A DNA stretch of 64,000 bases, taken from positions 186,001-250,000 of the forward strand of contig JAURHD010000002.1 of assembly GCA_030833445.1 (NCBI GenBank), in the 5' to 3' direction. Every line of letters starts with the position of its first letter. The stretch's first letter is position 1. Below the pieces are notes generated by a model. The model was not told the origin of the DNA, searched no databases, and saw only the letters and a list, made by a program, of their open reading frames with translations. This stretch comes from Cephaloticoccus sp. (GTDB lineage Bacteria > Verrucomicrobiota > Verrucomicrobiia > Opitutales > Opitutaceae). Below, in pieces: positions 18,553 to 27,293 of this stretch. The translations under genes and the position numbers were made by a program.

Positions 18553-19829
18553 ATGCCAAAATATCCTCCATGTCTCGCCGCATTTTTACTGATCTTCACC
18601 GCCCTGCCCCTCTTGGCTGGCGAAAACAAGGCTACCACCAAGCTGCTGGAAACGTCGGAATCCTATTTATGGTTTCTCGGTCACGCCGATGAGGCTGCGC
18701 AAACGGACGGACTCGCGCCGTGGCAGGTGGATGAATTCATGGCCGAGGGTGCGATCAAAACCGAAGGCTGGAAGGAAGCCAATCTGACCGGCGTATCGCA
18801 ACGCCTCTTGGACCAATCCCGCGTGCCGGTGGAGTTCGCCCATCCCGAACATCTTCGTGAGCGTGCAGTGAACGCTTGGTATCTAGAGGGCAAGCGAGCC
18901 CTGCACATGGGACAGTAGAAAAATTTTCGCAATGCGCTGAGTTCACTGGTGCTCGCCGCGCCCAACCACTCACAAGTCGCAGGCGATCTTGCTCGTGAAT
19001 GGAATGACAACCAAACCGTCAAATCCCTGAGTCGTCTGACTCAAGCCGAGCAGGTCGAGCGCCTGCTCAAGGATTCCCCGCACGAATTTTCCATGCAGGC
19101 CCGGCGGGAAAAACTTCAGCTGGACGAACGCCATGACGATGAACTCGTGCTGCGGGCTTGGAGTGAAAACGGTTGGTGGGACAACCCGGAAATCGATGAT
19201 CTCAAGATGCGCGGATCAAGCGCCGCCAAGCCGATACCGAAAACGTCATGGATGTGTCAGTCTACATCACCCTCATTGCGGCGTATGATGCGGGTAGTTC
19301 GGGTGATGTTGCATCACTACGCGTCAATTTGGAGAAGCTGGAGGGTTCAGCTATGGCCAAAGGGTGGGTGCATATGAGCTTGGAACGCGAATTGGCGGTT
19401 CTGGAAGCGCAGTTGGCCAAAGTCATCCCGATGGATCGTTCCTGGCAAACCGCCGACGGTGCCTCCACGACTTTGGGACAGGTGCTCGGTGATGGTCAGG
19501 CCCTGCTGCTGGATTTTTACGCCTCCTGGTGCCACCCATGTATGGACGCGATGCCCGCGTTGGCTGAAAGGGCCGCTCAGTTCGGACCCAAAGGCCTCGT
19601 CGTCGTGGGTGTGAATGTCGAAGGTGATCCCGCCAAAGCCCGCGCGGTGCGAGAAAAGTTCAAACTCACCTTACCATGGTTGATGGACACCGATGATGAC
19701 AGCGGACTGGCGAGCCTGCTGGCCATCGAAGCGATTCCTTACACAGCCCTGGTCAGTGCGGAAGGGAAACTACTTTATCTGGGCTCGCCCGAATCCCCGT
19801 TATTGGCTGCCAAGCTCGATGCGCTTTAA
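18553..19829 (+). pseudogene. Disrupted secreted thioredoxin-like (TlpA-type) protein gene
   Basis: The gene starts with a signal peptide (PCLAAFLLIFTALPLLAG). The N-terminal region (a helical domain with no recognised name) is interrupted by an in-frame TAG at 18916-18918, after which the same frame continues coherently. A second lesion at about 19213-19214 (an apparent two-base insertion) shifts the frame; the C-terminal part then reads as a thioredoxin fold with WCHPC, FGPKGLVVVGVNVEGD and the cis-proline region AIPYTALV, to a TAA at 19829. An intact form would be a periplasmic thiol-disulfide oxidoreductase of the TlpA/ResA type of about 420 residues. It is probably non-functional unless the lesions are sequencing errors. 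Confidence 0.8.
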
Positions 19830-19847
19830 GTAAGCGCGCGAGCTTCA

Positions 19848-21107
19848 TCAACCCAAGCCGGGGAAATCCAAAGTCGCGAAATGGTCGGCGTAGGTCTCGG
19901 CCCGGCGGATCAATTTCCATTTGCCGTCGCCCTGCCACAATACTTCGGCCGAGCGGAGTTTGCCGTTGTAGTTGAAGCCCATCGAGTGACCGTGGGCCCC
20001 GCTGTCGTGAATCACCAACAGATCGCCAATGGCGGGATCCGCGATTTCACGATCAATGGCAAACTTGTCGTTGTTTTCACAGAGTGAACCGGTGACGTCG
20101 TAAACCTTGCGCGGACCACCTTCCTTTCCCGGCACAGAAATATGGTGATAAGACCCATACATGCCGGGACGCATCAGATTGGCCATGCAGGCATCCACTC
20201 CGACATAGTCCTTGTAGATCGATTTCTTGTGCAGCACATGCGACACCAGGTAACCGTAAGGACCCGTGATCATCCGGCCACACTCCATGGAGATGCGGAT
20301 CGGTCCGAGGCCAGCGGCAACAATAGTCTGTTCGTAGGCGGCTTTGATTTTTTGACCGACGTAGGCCAAATCGACCGCGGTCTGTTCCGGCTTGTAGGGA
20401 ATCCCGATACCTCCGCCGAGATTGAGAAACTCAAAGCGGATGCCGAGTTCGCGGTTCAGCTCCACCACCAAGTCAAAAAGCATCTGAGCGGTCTCGACGA
20501 AGTAGTCGGGATTGAGCTCATTCGAAGCGACCATGGTGTGCAGACCGAAGCGCTTCACGCCCTTGGCCATAAGCATGCGGTATCCTTCGAACAACTGCGC
20601 GCGGGTAAATCCGTATTTGGCATCCTCGGGTTTGCCGATGATCACATTACCTTCCTTCAACGGACCCGGGTTGTAGCGAAAGCACAGCATCTCAGGCAGT
20701 TTACCACCGAGGCTCTTCTCCAAATATTCAATATGGGAGATGTCATCCAGATTGATGATCGCGCCCAACTCAGCCGCCTTCTGGTATTCGTTGGCCGGAG
20801 TATCGTTGGAGGTAAACACGATCTTGTCGCCAGTGATACCCACGGCTTCGCATAACATGAGTTCAGCCAGAGAAGAACAATCACCGCCGAGTCCTTCTTC
20901 CTTGAGAGCCTTGATCACATGGGGATTCGGCAGCGCCTTGACGGCGTAGTAATTTACAAAGCCACCTGGCACCCAGGAGAAGGCCTTATAAAATGCCTGT
21001 GCATTCTTGCGCATCGCCACCTCATCATAGAGATGGAAAGGCGTCGGCACCTGGGCCGCGACGGCTTCGAGTTGTTCCTTGGTAAATGGCAGCGACTTGT
21101 CGGTCAT
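19848..21107 (-). CDS. lysA: Diaminopimelate decarboxylase
   Basis: PLP enzyme of the alanine-racemase fold that converts meso-DAP to L-lysine. The PLP lysine is K57 in NYYAVKALPNP; GLGGDCSSLAEL, the glycine loop LNLGGGIGIPY, ECGRMITGP, and the active-site GSLCENNDKFA and DSGAHGHSMGFNYN follow in the expected order. 419 residues. It is convergent with the broken thioredoxin gene. Together with murE, it indicates a DAP-based wall and lysine synthesis. Confidence 0.93.
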   Translation of the reverse strand: MTDKSLPFTKEQLEAVAAQVPTPFHLYDEVAMRKNAQAFYKAFSWVPGGFVNYYAVKALPNPHVIKALKEEGLGGDCSSLAELMLCEAVGITGDKIVFTSNDTPANEYQKAAELGAIINLDDISHIEYLEKSLGGKLPEMLCFRYNPGPLKEGNVIIGKPEDAKYGFTRAQLFEGYRMLMAKGVKRFGLHTMVASNELNPDYFVETAQMLFDLVVELNRELGIRFEFLNLGGGIGIPYKPEQTAVDLAYVGQKIKAAYEQTIVAAGLGPIRISMECGRMITGPYGYLVSHVLHKKSIYKDYVGVDACMANLMRPGMYGSYHHISVPGKEGGPRKVYDVTGSLCENNDKFAIDREIADPAIGDLLVIHDSGAHGHSMGFNYNGKLRSAEVLWQGDGKWKLIRRAETYADHFATLDFPGLG

Positions 21108-21173
21108 AAACGTAAAAGCCGCAAAAAGAGCCTGTCCTCTCCCCTCCTGTCAACGTTGGACAAAGTTTGAGCC

Positions 21174-21842
21174 TTAGGCCTTTGGGCGATTGCCATGGGC
21201 TTTTTTGCGCCAGAGGACGAGGGCGGCAGAGAGTGCGAGGAAGAGGGCGCCGTAGGTGGACGGCTCGGGGACGTTGGGGTAGATCTGGTCGTCCCATGAG
21301 TCCCAGCCGGTGTTGTTGGCGTCCCAGCCGGCAAAGATGACCTGACTTTCGGGCAGGGAGCCCATGTTGTCCAAGACGTCCTGGGTGGCGCCGGTCCAGT
21401 TGGTCGCGTAGAAGAAGTCGGTGTTCTTCGTCCAGTTGATGATGTTGAGCGTGATGCTCGTATTGAGGAAGCTGAAGGTGGTGGCAAACAGCGTGCTCGC
21501 TCCGGAGAAGTCCAGCACGGTGTCGGCGGTGATCAACAGGTTGCCGACCGTCAGGTCGATGTCGGTCAGCTTCAAGGTGCCGCCGCTCAGGATCAGGCTG
21601 CCGGCATAGTTGATGTCGCCGGGAGTATCGAGTTCGAGGGTGCCCGAACCGAGTTTTTCCAGGGTGCCCGAACCGGTGATGTCGCCGGAGAAGGTCGAGC
21701 TGGAGTTGTCGCCGCCGATGGTGAGTTTGCCTCCGGTGGTGGAACCGTCACCCATGTTGATCGTGCCGGTGCCCAGGTCGATCTGGCCGGTGCCGCTGAT
21801 CTGGCTGATCGCATCCGAGCTGGTGCCCATCGAGAGGCGGCC
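21174..21842 (-). pseudogene. PEP-CTERM autotransporter-repeat protein, C-terminal fragment joined to another gene
   Basis: The frame reads as extracellular beta-strand repeat sequence ([34 protein letters not shown]) ending in a PEP-CTERM sorting signal: VPEPSTYG, a hydrophobic helix and a short basic tail (LWRKK). Such proteins are exported and processed by exosortase. The fragment has no signal peptide: upstream of about 21842 the sequence abruptly becomes the N-terminal part of an NADH dehydrogenase read in another frame. The upstream beginning of this gene is therefore missing. Confidence 0.75.
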
Positions 21843-21845
21843 GGT

Positions 21846-22062
21846 CCGCAAACACCGCCCGGATGGGCTGGGCAATATCCACCGCCGACAAACCCGCCGT
21901 CGCCACCTGATACAACAGCGGCTGAAAGAGATGATGATTCTGCCGGTCGATCAGCGTGATCCGCGCCTCGCCGTGCGGGATAGCCCGGACCACTTGCATA
22001 CCGGCAAAGCCACCCCCGATCACGACCACATGAGGCAGGGAGGTTGATCCAGCTGTCTTCAT
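21846..22062 (-). pseudogene. Type II NADH dehydrogenase, N-terminal fragment
   Basis: From the ATG at 22062 the frame reads [18 protein letters not shown], the FAD-binding Rossmann loop of NDH-2, then [24 protein letters not shown] and [12 protein letters not shown], which match the first about 70 residues of that family (normally 400-450). It then runs into the PEP-CTERM fragment and loses similarity. The intact enzyme would pass electrons from NADH to quinone without proton pumping. The truncation is either a genomic deletion or an assembly join. Confidence 0.8.
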
Positions 22063-22163
22063 GGCCGTTAACCTATGGGCAGACGAGCCGCGCTGGCAAA
22101 CCACCTCCGGGACAATTTGCTGTTCTTCTGCCCCCAGTTAACTTTGTGATAGCCATTCGCAGC

Positions 22164-22466
22164 ATGAAAGCTCCCGTCAACATCCAGCTTATCGGTCAGG
22201 AAATCGGCATCGCTTGGGATGACGGATCGGAGGATTACTTTGCCTGCGCCCGGTTGCGGGCCGCCTCCCCCAGTGCTGAAACCCAGGGCGAACGCGATAT
22301 CCTGGGCCAAACCCATGGCGGCACCCCCACCAAGGATTACAGTGGGGTCATGGTCACGGGCTGGCAGATCGTCGGCAACTATGCCGTTCGTTTTGACTTC
22401 AGCGACGGCCATCGCACCGGTTTGTATTCCTTTGATTATCTCAAGGCACTCGCCGCCCAAAATTGA
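22164..22466 (+). CDS. DUF971 domain protein
   Basis: A 100-residue protein whose core IGIAWDDGSEDYFACARLRAASPSA and YAVRFDFSDGHRTGLYSFDYLKAL is the DUF971 fold, also found at the N-terminus of gamma-butyrobetaine hydroxylases and fused to some iron-sulfur scaffold ATPases. Its function as a free-standing protein is unknown. It is divergent from the NDH-2 fragment and 7 bases upstream of hisI, so probably co-transcribed with it. Confidence 0.85.
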   Translation: MKAPVNIQLIGQEIGIAWDDGSEDYFACARLRAASPSAETQGERDILGQTHGGTPTKDYSGVMVTGWQIVGNYAVRFDFSDGHRTGLYSFDYLKALAAQN

Positions 22467-22473
22467 TTTTACC

Positions 22474-22932
22474 ATGAGCACATTCGTATTCCCCTCCCGC
22501 ACCAACAAGGCCGAGATCGAACTCGGCACCACCCTGCAGCCGAAATTCGGCGAAGACGGGCTCATTCCCTGCATCACCAGCGACCACGTCACCAACGAAG
22601 TCCTGATGTTCGCGTTCATGAACGCGGAGTCGTTGGCGCACACCCTGCGCACGGGCAAGGCCACTTATTGGAGTCGTTCGCGCAACAAACTTTGGACCAA
22701 GGGCGAGGAGTCAGGCAACGTGCAGCTGGTCAAGGCCGTGCTCACCGACTGCGATCAGGATGTCATCCAGATCAAGGTTGAGAACGTCGGGGGTGTGGCC
22801 TGCCACAATGGTTACAAGTCCTGCTTTTACCGGCAGCTCTCCGCCGGGGCTAATCCCGACGAACCCGCGAGTCTCAAGCTCGAATTCGCCGCGCGGCAGG
22901 TCGTTGATCCGGCCAAGCTCTACAAGAAGTAA
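22474..22932 (+). CDS. hisI: Phosphoribosyl-AMP cyclohydrolase
   Basis: Third enzyme of histidine synthesis, opening the adenine ring of PR-AMP. MFAFMNAESLAHTLRTGKATYWSRSR is the substrate region, DCDQD gives the Mg-binding aspartates, and ACHNGYKSCFYR supplies the zinc cysteines. There is no PR-ATP pyrophosphohydrolase (HisE) domain after it; at 152 residues it is the single-domain form. Start ATG at 22474 follows DUF971 closely. Confidence 0.94.
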   Translation: MSTFVFPSRTNKAEIELGTTLQPKFGEDGLIPCITSDHVTNEVLMFAFMNAESLAHTLRTGKATYWSRSRNKLWTKGEESGNVQLVKAVLTDCDQDVIQIKVENVGGVACHNGYKSCFYRQLSAGANPDEPASLKLEFAARQVVDPAKLYKK

Positions 22933-22974
22933 CTTCAGTGCCGCGCAAACGGCGCCCGCGTTTATGACGCGGAC

Positions 22975-23019
22975 ATACGCATCCATGCGTATTGGGGGGT
23001 TCCGAGGGGTTTGTTAGTA
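22975..23019 (+). promoter_or_regulatory. Perfect 8-2-8 dyad next to a possible promoter of the truncated lipoprotein gene
   Basis: ATACGCAT-CC-ATGCGTAT (22975-22992) is a perfect inverted repeat with a 2-bp centre, the form of an operator for a dimeric regulator. Right after it, TTGGGG and TAGTAT are separated by 17 bp (22992 to 23019), a weak sigma-70-like pair that ends 7 bases before a GTG start at 23027. Function is inferred from spacing alone. Confidence 0.35.
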
Positions 23020-23026
23020 TCGTGGA

Positions 23027-23284
23027 GTGATTACGCTAAAATCATTCCGCATATTTTCTCCAGGGTTCATCGCTGCGCTGGCCGCGATTTCATTAAGTGG
23101 CTGTGGCGGCGATGACGCGCCGGTCAACAATGCACCGGGCCCGGCCGTTTATTCGGCCTTCTCCGGTGTCACCATTGAGATCAATCCAACGCTGAGCTTC
23201 CTGACCAATGGGCAGCTCACTTATCTCAACACTGTCGCGGGTAGTGCGTTCCCCGCAGCGGCGGCGGCCATCACCGGCACCTCG
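23027..23284 (+). pseudogene. Lipoprotein gene, N-terminal fragment
   Basis: From GTG 23027 the product has a basic start, a hydrophobic helix (FIAALAAISLSG) and a good lipobox LSGC, so a secreted lipoprotein. The mature part (VYSAFSGVTIEINPTLSFL) is beta-rich with no named domain. From about 23285 the DNA instead encodes, on the opposite strand, the beginning of another protein, and the lipoprotein frame continues into low-quality Arg/Ser-rich sequence. I read this as a truncated gene. Confidence 0.6.
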
Positions 23285-23397
23285 CGCAGGAATTCCTGCA
23301 GCAACCAAGCCCCGATCATCACGGCAATCGCAGCCAAAAAAATCCTGAGCGGCCATGAGCCGGAAAACCATGACTCCGAGCGGGCTTCTGAATTCAT
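23285..23397 (-). pseudogene. N-terminal fragment of an unknown membrane protein
   Basis: Starting at ATG 23397, 35 bases after the BNR-4 gene stop, the frame reads MNSEARSESWFSGSWPL and then a clear transmembrane helix (FLAAIAVMIGAWLLQ). It meets the truncated lipoprotein gene head-on at about 23285 and has no further recognisable sequence. It was probably the next gene after the BNR-4 gene before a deletion. Confidence 0.5.
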
Positions 23398-23432
23398 CTT
23401 CGCGTCTCCGCGTCGCTGCGTGAGGCAAAATT

Positions 23433-24683
23433 CTAATCCAGTGTCCGCCAGACGACTTTGTTCTGCATCACATCGTTGCAGCCACTGCCACAATCCCCGT
23501 CGGTGTAGATCATGCCGGGATGGACCGGCACTTCATTAAACCCGGTCGGGCGTTCCAAGTTGGGCATCCAGCGCGGATGCGCCGGGTTGGGTTCGTCAAC
23601 CAATGTAGCGGTGAACGTGCGGCCACCGTCGCTTGAATCGAATCGCATCAGCTCGGTGCTGGGATGTCCCCAGAATTGTTTGCCATCCGCCAAGTTGATG
23701 ACGGGCGTAACAATGATCGGCTGCCCGGCTCCATTAAACACGATGCCGCCAGAGAAAACCAAGGCGCAGTCGCGCCAGCCATGCGGCAGAAACGGATTGA
23801 GATGCACGTGATTCCACCCTCCGCCCGCCTTGGGCGTGGCGAGGTAGGCTTCCGAAGTGTTTTCCAGTCGCACACTGTAGCCGATATGTGGCACATCGCC
23901 GGGCCCCAGGGCCATCGCACCGGAATCCACCACCCGGCCATGATCGGATTCACTACGGAAAATTATTTCCGCCGTATCGCCCGTTGCAGGTAGTTCCAGT
24001 TTGGTGCCGTCAAGTCGCTGCCACGTCCGACCTTCATCGGGACTGACCATGCAACCGACCGCCGTGTAAGAAACCGGCGGCGTGTCGTAGCTCGGCTGCT
24101 CGTAAATGCGGAACGACATGAACAGTTTTTTATGATCCGCGCCCCACATCATCGAGGTGGCATACTGGCTGTAATTGATCCGTTGGGATTTCAGAATCGG
24201 ACCCTGCCGCGTCCACTCACCACCGGGGGGTTTGCGCCAGAGTTCCAATTCCCACGGTTCCTTTTCATAGCTGCGCCGGGCGGAAAGTATCAGCGTGCCG
24301 TCGGCCGCGCACAGCAAAGTCGGATAAGTCAGATCGGTGCCGAACTGTTCCATCGGTCCCCACTCCGAGGCATCATTCGGACGGACCGAGCGATGGTAGC
24401 GAAACGGATGATGATGCGAAAAATAAACAATATGCAGGTAACCTTCTGCATCGATCGTCATGGCGGGACCGCCATGGTTGTCCACGGCCTCACCCACCGT
24501 GACTGTATCGCTCCAGGCGCCCGTTTCGTTGTCTCGCGAGCGGGTTTTGATTCGGAAGCCTTCCGGTGGCGTGTCCAGCCAGGCTACGTGGGTCTTACCT
24601 TGGCAGGTAATGACTTTACTCGATTCGATGTAGGCGGTCGCCCGGCCACTGCCGGTTTCGGAAAGGATGAACGGGGTAGACAT
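23433..24683 (-). CDS. BNR-4 repeat (sialidase-like beta-propeller) protein
   Basis: A 416-residue protein, without a clear signal peptide, made of six-bladed propeller-like repeats with Asp-box-type strings such as SPDEGRTWQRL and SSDGGRTFTATL, and blade starts like GPAMTIDAEGYLHIVYFSHH. This matches the BNR-4 family, which includes polysaccharide lyases and sialidase-like enzymes. The HH pair in FSHHHPFRYHRS is typical for the family. The exact substrate cannot be read from the sequence. The ATG at 24683 is preferred to one at 24704. Confidence 0.75.
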   Translation of the reverse strand: MSTPFILSETGSGRATAYIESSKVITCQGKTHVAWLDTPPEGFRIKTRSRDNETGAWSDTVTVGEAVDNHGGPAMTIDAEGYLHIVYFSHHHPFRYHRSVRPNDASEWGPMEQFGTDLTYPTLLCAADGTLILSARRSYEKEPWELELWRKPPGGEWTRQGPILKSQRINYSQYATSMMWGADHKKLFMSFRIYEQPSYDTPPVSYTAVGCMVSPDEGRTWQRLDGTKLELPATGDTAEIIFRSESDHGRVVDSGAMALGPGDVPHIGYSVRLENTSEAYLATPKAGGGWNHVHLNPFLPHGWRDCALVFSGGIVFNGAGQPIIVTPVINLADGKQFWGHPSTELMRFDSSDGGRTFTATLVDEPNPAHPRWMPNLERPTGFNEVPVHPGMIYTDGDCGSGCNDVMQNKVVWRTLD

Positions 24684-24739
24684 GAGGTAACCGCCAAAAT
24701 GCACAAAAGCCGCGGAAGGAGAACCCTCGAATCAGGAGA

Positions 24740-24830
24740 TTATTTTCCCGCGAATCGCGCGGATGGGCGCGGATGAAATGCAGGCTGATCGGTAGTAACC
24801 GAGAAATCCGTGTAATCCGTGGTAAAAGAA
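24740..24830. repeat. Intergenic copies of dispersed short GC-rich motifs
   Basis: The space between lpxA and the BNR-4 gene carries the strings CGCGAATCGCGCGGATGGGC (near 24750) and GAAATCCGTGTAATCCGTGG (near 24802). Close relatives recur at 40802 (CGCGGATTACACGGATGATA). A related family with CGCAGAG units is seen at 30793 and its complement-like form at 23398. They are non-coding and resemble intergenic repeats scattered in many verrucomicrobial genomes. No gene is visible here. Confidence 0.55.
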
Positions 24831-24899
24831 CACGGATGAGCAACCCGTCCCTATTTTGCGACTTTTGCGCCTTTTTGCGGCTAAATCCGTCCTACCCGT

Positions 24900-25688
24900 T
24901 CAACTGCTCCCAGGGGCCAGGCCGCGGGTGCAGATGGCGGCAAAGGCGAGTATCTGCTTGAACTCCGCACTCTCCGCCGACGCATGCGACGCGAGTTTCT
25001 CGAGGGCCTGCGAGCGGTTGAGCCCGTCACGGAAAAGAATGCGGTGGATTAGTTTCACGCGGTCGAGCTGCTCGACCGCGAATCCGTTGCGCTCGAGCCC
25101 CACCTTGTTGATCGACCGGATCACGGCCGGAATACCATCGGCAATAAACCACGGCGCGATGTCCTGCACGACCTTGGCGTAGGCGCTGATCATGGAGTAA
25201 GCGCCGATCCGGCAAAACTGATGGACGCCGCAGACTGCACCGAGAATCGCATGATCCTCCACGATCACATGTCCGGCCAGGCCAACGGAGTTACTGGCGA
25301 TGATGTGGTTGCCGAGCTGGCAATCGTGCGCCACGTGGCTGTAGGCGAGAATCGTGTTGTGTGAACCAATGGTCGTGAACTCCCCGTCGTTGGTCGCGCC
25401 GTGCACGCTGACATATTCGCGAAAGACATTGTGGTCGCCGATGCGCACCCCGGGGTTGCCGCCCTTGTATTTCAGGTCCTGCGTCTTCGCGCCGATACTG
25501 CAATAGGGAAACACTTCGCAGCCTTCGCCGAGGACGGTGTTGCCCTCAACCGAGGCGTGATGATGCAGCCGGGTGCCCGCGCCAAGTTTTGCCGTGCCGC
25601 CGACAAAGGCGAATGGGCCGATCTCAACCTCGTCGCCCAGTTCTACCGTGGGTTCAACGATCGCGGTGGGGTGGATGCGATGGGCCAT
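24900..25688 (-). CDS. lpxA: UDP-N-acetylglucosamine acyltransferase LpxA
   Basis: Left-handed beta-helix trimeric acyltransferase, first step of lipid A synthesis. Hexapeptide repeats run through residues about 3-190 (IHPTAIVEPTVELGDEVEIG). TQDLKYKGG, FREYVSVHGAT, and the segment with the catalytic histidine SHVAHDCQLGNHII are LpxA-specific. The helical C-terminal domain follows. 262 residues. It lies 9 bases after the lpxC-fabZ stop, in one operon. Confidence 0.95.
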   Translation of the reverse strand: MAHRIHPTAIVEPTVELGDEVEIGPFAFVGGTAKLGAGTRLHHHASVEGNTVLGEGCEVFPYCSIGAKTQDLKYKGGNPGVRIGDHNVFREYVSVHGATNDGEFTTIGSHNTILAYSHVAHDCQLGNHIIASNSVGLAGHVIVEDHAILGAVCGVHQFCRIGAYSMISAYAKVVQDIAPWFIADGIPAVIRSINKVGLERNGFAVEQLDRVKLIHRILFRDGLNRSQALEKLASHASAESAEFKQILAFAAICTRGLAPGSS

Positions 25689-25697
25689 GGCGTGCGG

Positions 25698-27020
25698 TTA
25701 TTCCTCGCCTTCGACCACGGCAAACATCACTTCGGCTGAGGAGACCACCTGCCCGGCCACCGTGCAATTACACTGGGCGGTGGCGAGTTTGTCGCCGCGC
25801 ATCTTGATGATCTTGGCGTTGATAATCAGCTGGTCTCCGGGCCGCACGGGCTTGCGAAATTTCACCTTGTCCGCGCTCATGAAAAACGGCGTGCCGCTGG
25901 TCTTTGCCACCTTGCGCAACAGCACAACGCCGGCGGCCTGCGCCATGGCCTCAAGCTGCAATACGCCCGGCATGACCGGATTGGCCGGAAAGTGCCCCAT
26001 GAAATAAGGCTCGTTGAACGACACGTTCTTGATTGCCACCAATTCGTCATCGCCGACGAACTCGACCACGCGGTCGATCATCAGGAACGGATACCGGTGA
26101 GGAATCGTGTCGAGGATGCGCCGGATATCCAGCGACGTTTCCGTCGGCATCACCGTTGCCGGGCGCGGTTTCTTCTTCGGGCCCTTCTTGCGCTCCTGCA
26201 GTTTCTCAAACAACGCCTTCGTCAATTCCGCGTTGATCGCATGACCCGGGCGGGTGGCAACGATGTGCGCCTTGAGCGGCATGCCGAGCAGCACAATGTC
26301 GCCGATGATATCGAGAATCTTGTGACGCACAAACTCGTCCTTAAACCGCAACGGCTCCTTGGAGATGATTTTGTCGCCCTTGATCACGACCGCGCAATCG
26401 AGCGAACCGCCCTTGATCTTGCCGAGCTTCAATAATTCCTCGATATCCTCGTAAATCGTGAAGGTCCGCGCCGCTGCGATCTGTGTAATGTAACTGTCCG
26501 GGTCGATCGACAGCGATAGGTGCTGGGTGTGGATGCCGCGGTTATCCGCCGAGGTGCAGGAAATCTTCAATTCGTCGCAAGGCAGTGCGATGATCGACGA
26601 GTCACCTTTCGTCACCGAGATCGGCGCATCCAGGGTGAAATAGTCGCGCTCCTTGTCCTGCTCGACCGGTTCGGCCTCGAGGATCATGTTCACATATGGC
26701 TTGGCCGAACCATCCATAATCGGAGGTTCGGAGGCATTCATCTCGATGATGACGTTGTCCACGCCGCAACCACTCAACGCACTCAATACGTGCTCCACGG
26801 TGTGAATCTTGGCGTGACCGTTTTGGATCGTGGTCGATCGCACCAGATCGGTCACCTGATCGACCAATGGCTTCAGCTCCGGAGCCCCGTTCAGGTCGAT
26901 GCGTTTGAAGACGATCCCGTGATCTGCCGGGGCGGGTTTCAGCGTGAGCGTTACGGCCTCGCCCGTATGGAGGGCCGTGCCTTGGATGGAAATTTCACGC
27001 GCAAGGGTGCGTTGTTTCAT
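25698..27020 (-). CDS. lpxC-fabZ: Fused LpxC deacetylase / FabZ-type hydroxyacyl-ACP dehydratase
   Basis: A 440-residue bifunctional protein. LpxC (about 1-272) is the zinc deacetylase that commits UDP-3-acyl-GlcNAc to lipid A: zinc ligands lie in TVEHVLSAL (H77) and [10 protein letters not shown] (H233, D237), and RPGHAINAE holds the catalytic histidine (259). A basic linker ([15 protein letters not shown]) leads to FabZ (about 295-440), which dehydrates 3-hydroxyacyl-ACP: catalytic H307 in [11 protein letters not shown] and E356 in [10 protein letters not shown]. Both enzymes use the same 3-hydroxyacyl-ACP pool. Similar fusions are known in Bacteroidota. Confidence 0.95.
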   Translation of the reverse strand: MKQRTLAREISIQGTALHTGEAVTLTLKPAPADHGIVFKRIDLNGAPELKPLVDQVTDLVRSTTIQNGHAKIHTVEHVLSALSGCGVDNVIIEMNASEPPIMDGSAKPYVNMILEAEPVEQDKERDYFTLDAPISVTKGDSSIIALPCDELKISCTSADNRGIHTQHLSLSIDPDSYITQIAAARTFTIYEDIEELLKLGKIKGGSLDCAVVIKGDKIISKEPLRFKDEFVRHKILDIIGDIVLLGMPLKAHIVATRPGHAINAELTKALFEKLQERKKGPKKKPRPATVMPTETSLDIRRILDTIPHRYPFLMIDRVVEFVGDDELVAIKNVSFNEPYFMGHFPANPVMPGVLQLEAMAQAAGVVLLRKVAKTSGTPFFMSADKVKFRKPVRPGDQLIINAKIIKMRGDKLATAQCNCTVAGQVVSSAEVMFAVVEGEE

Positions 27021-27293
27021 GGGTTATGAGGCGGAGTTTCCCGATGTAGCTGGAAATGACAAGTTTGAGATGCGACGAAGTGCAGTCCGTAAACGTTCGG
27101 CGAATTATTCAATCTGAAACCTGACGTCACCCAATTCGACTTCGCCACGCGCCGAAGTCAGGGTGTCGGTTTGAAAATTACCCGCAATTTGTAAGCGCGT
27201 TTGGCTGGTCTTCATCCCCGCGACACCTACCCGTTACCAAGTGCCCTACCTCACACGATCCAATTCATTCCGTCTTCGCACGGCTGCGCAACC

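Noticed and set aside
27106-27215. A short minus-strand frame beginning MKTSQTRLQI in the gap between lpxC and the antiporter.
   Set aside because: Only about 36 codons, no ribosome site or family, and it sits where divergent promoters are expected.
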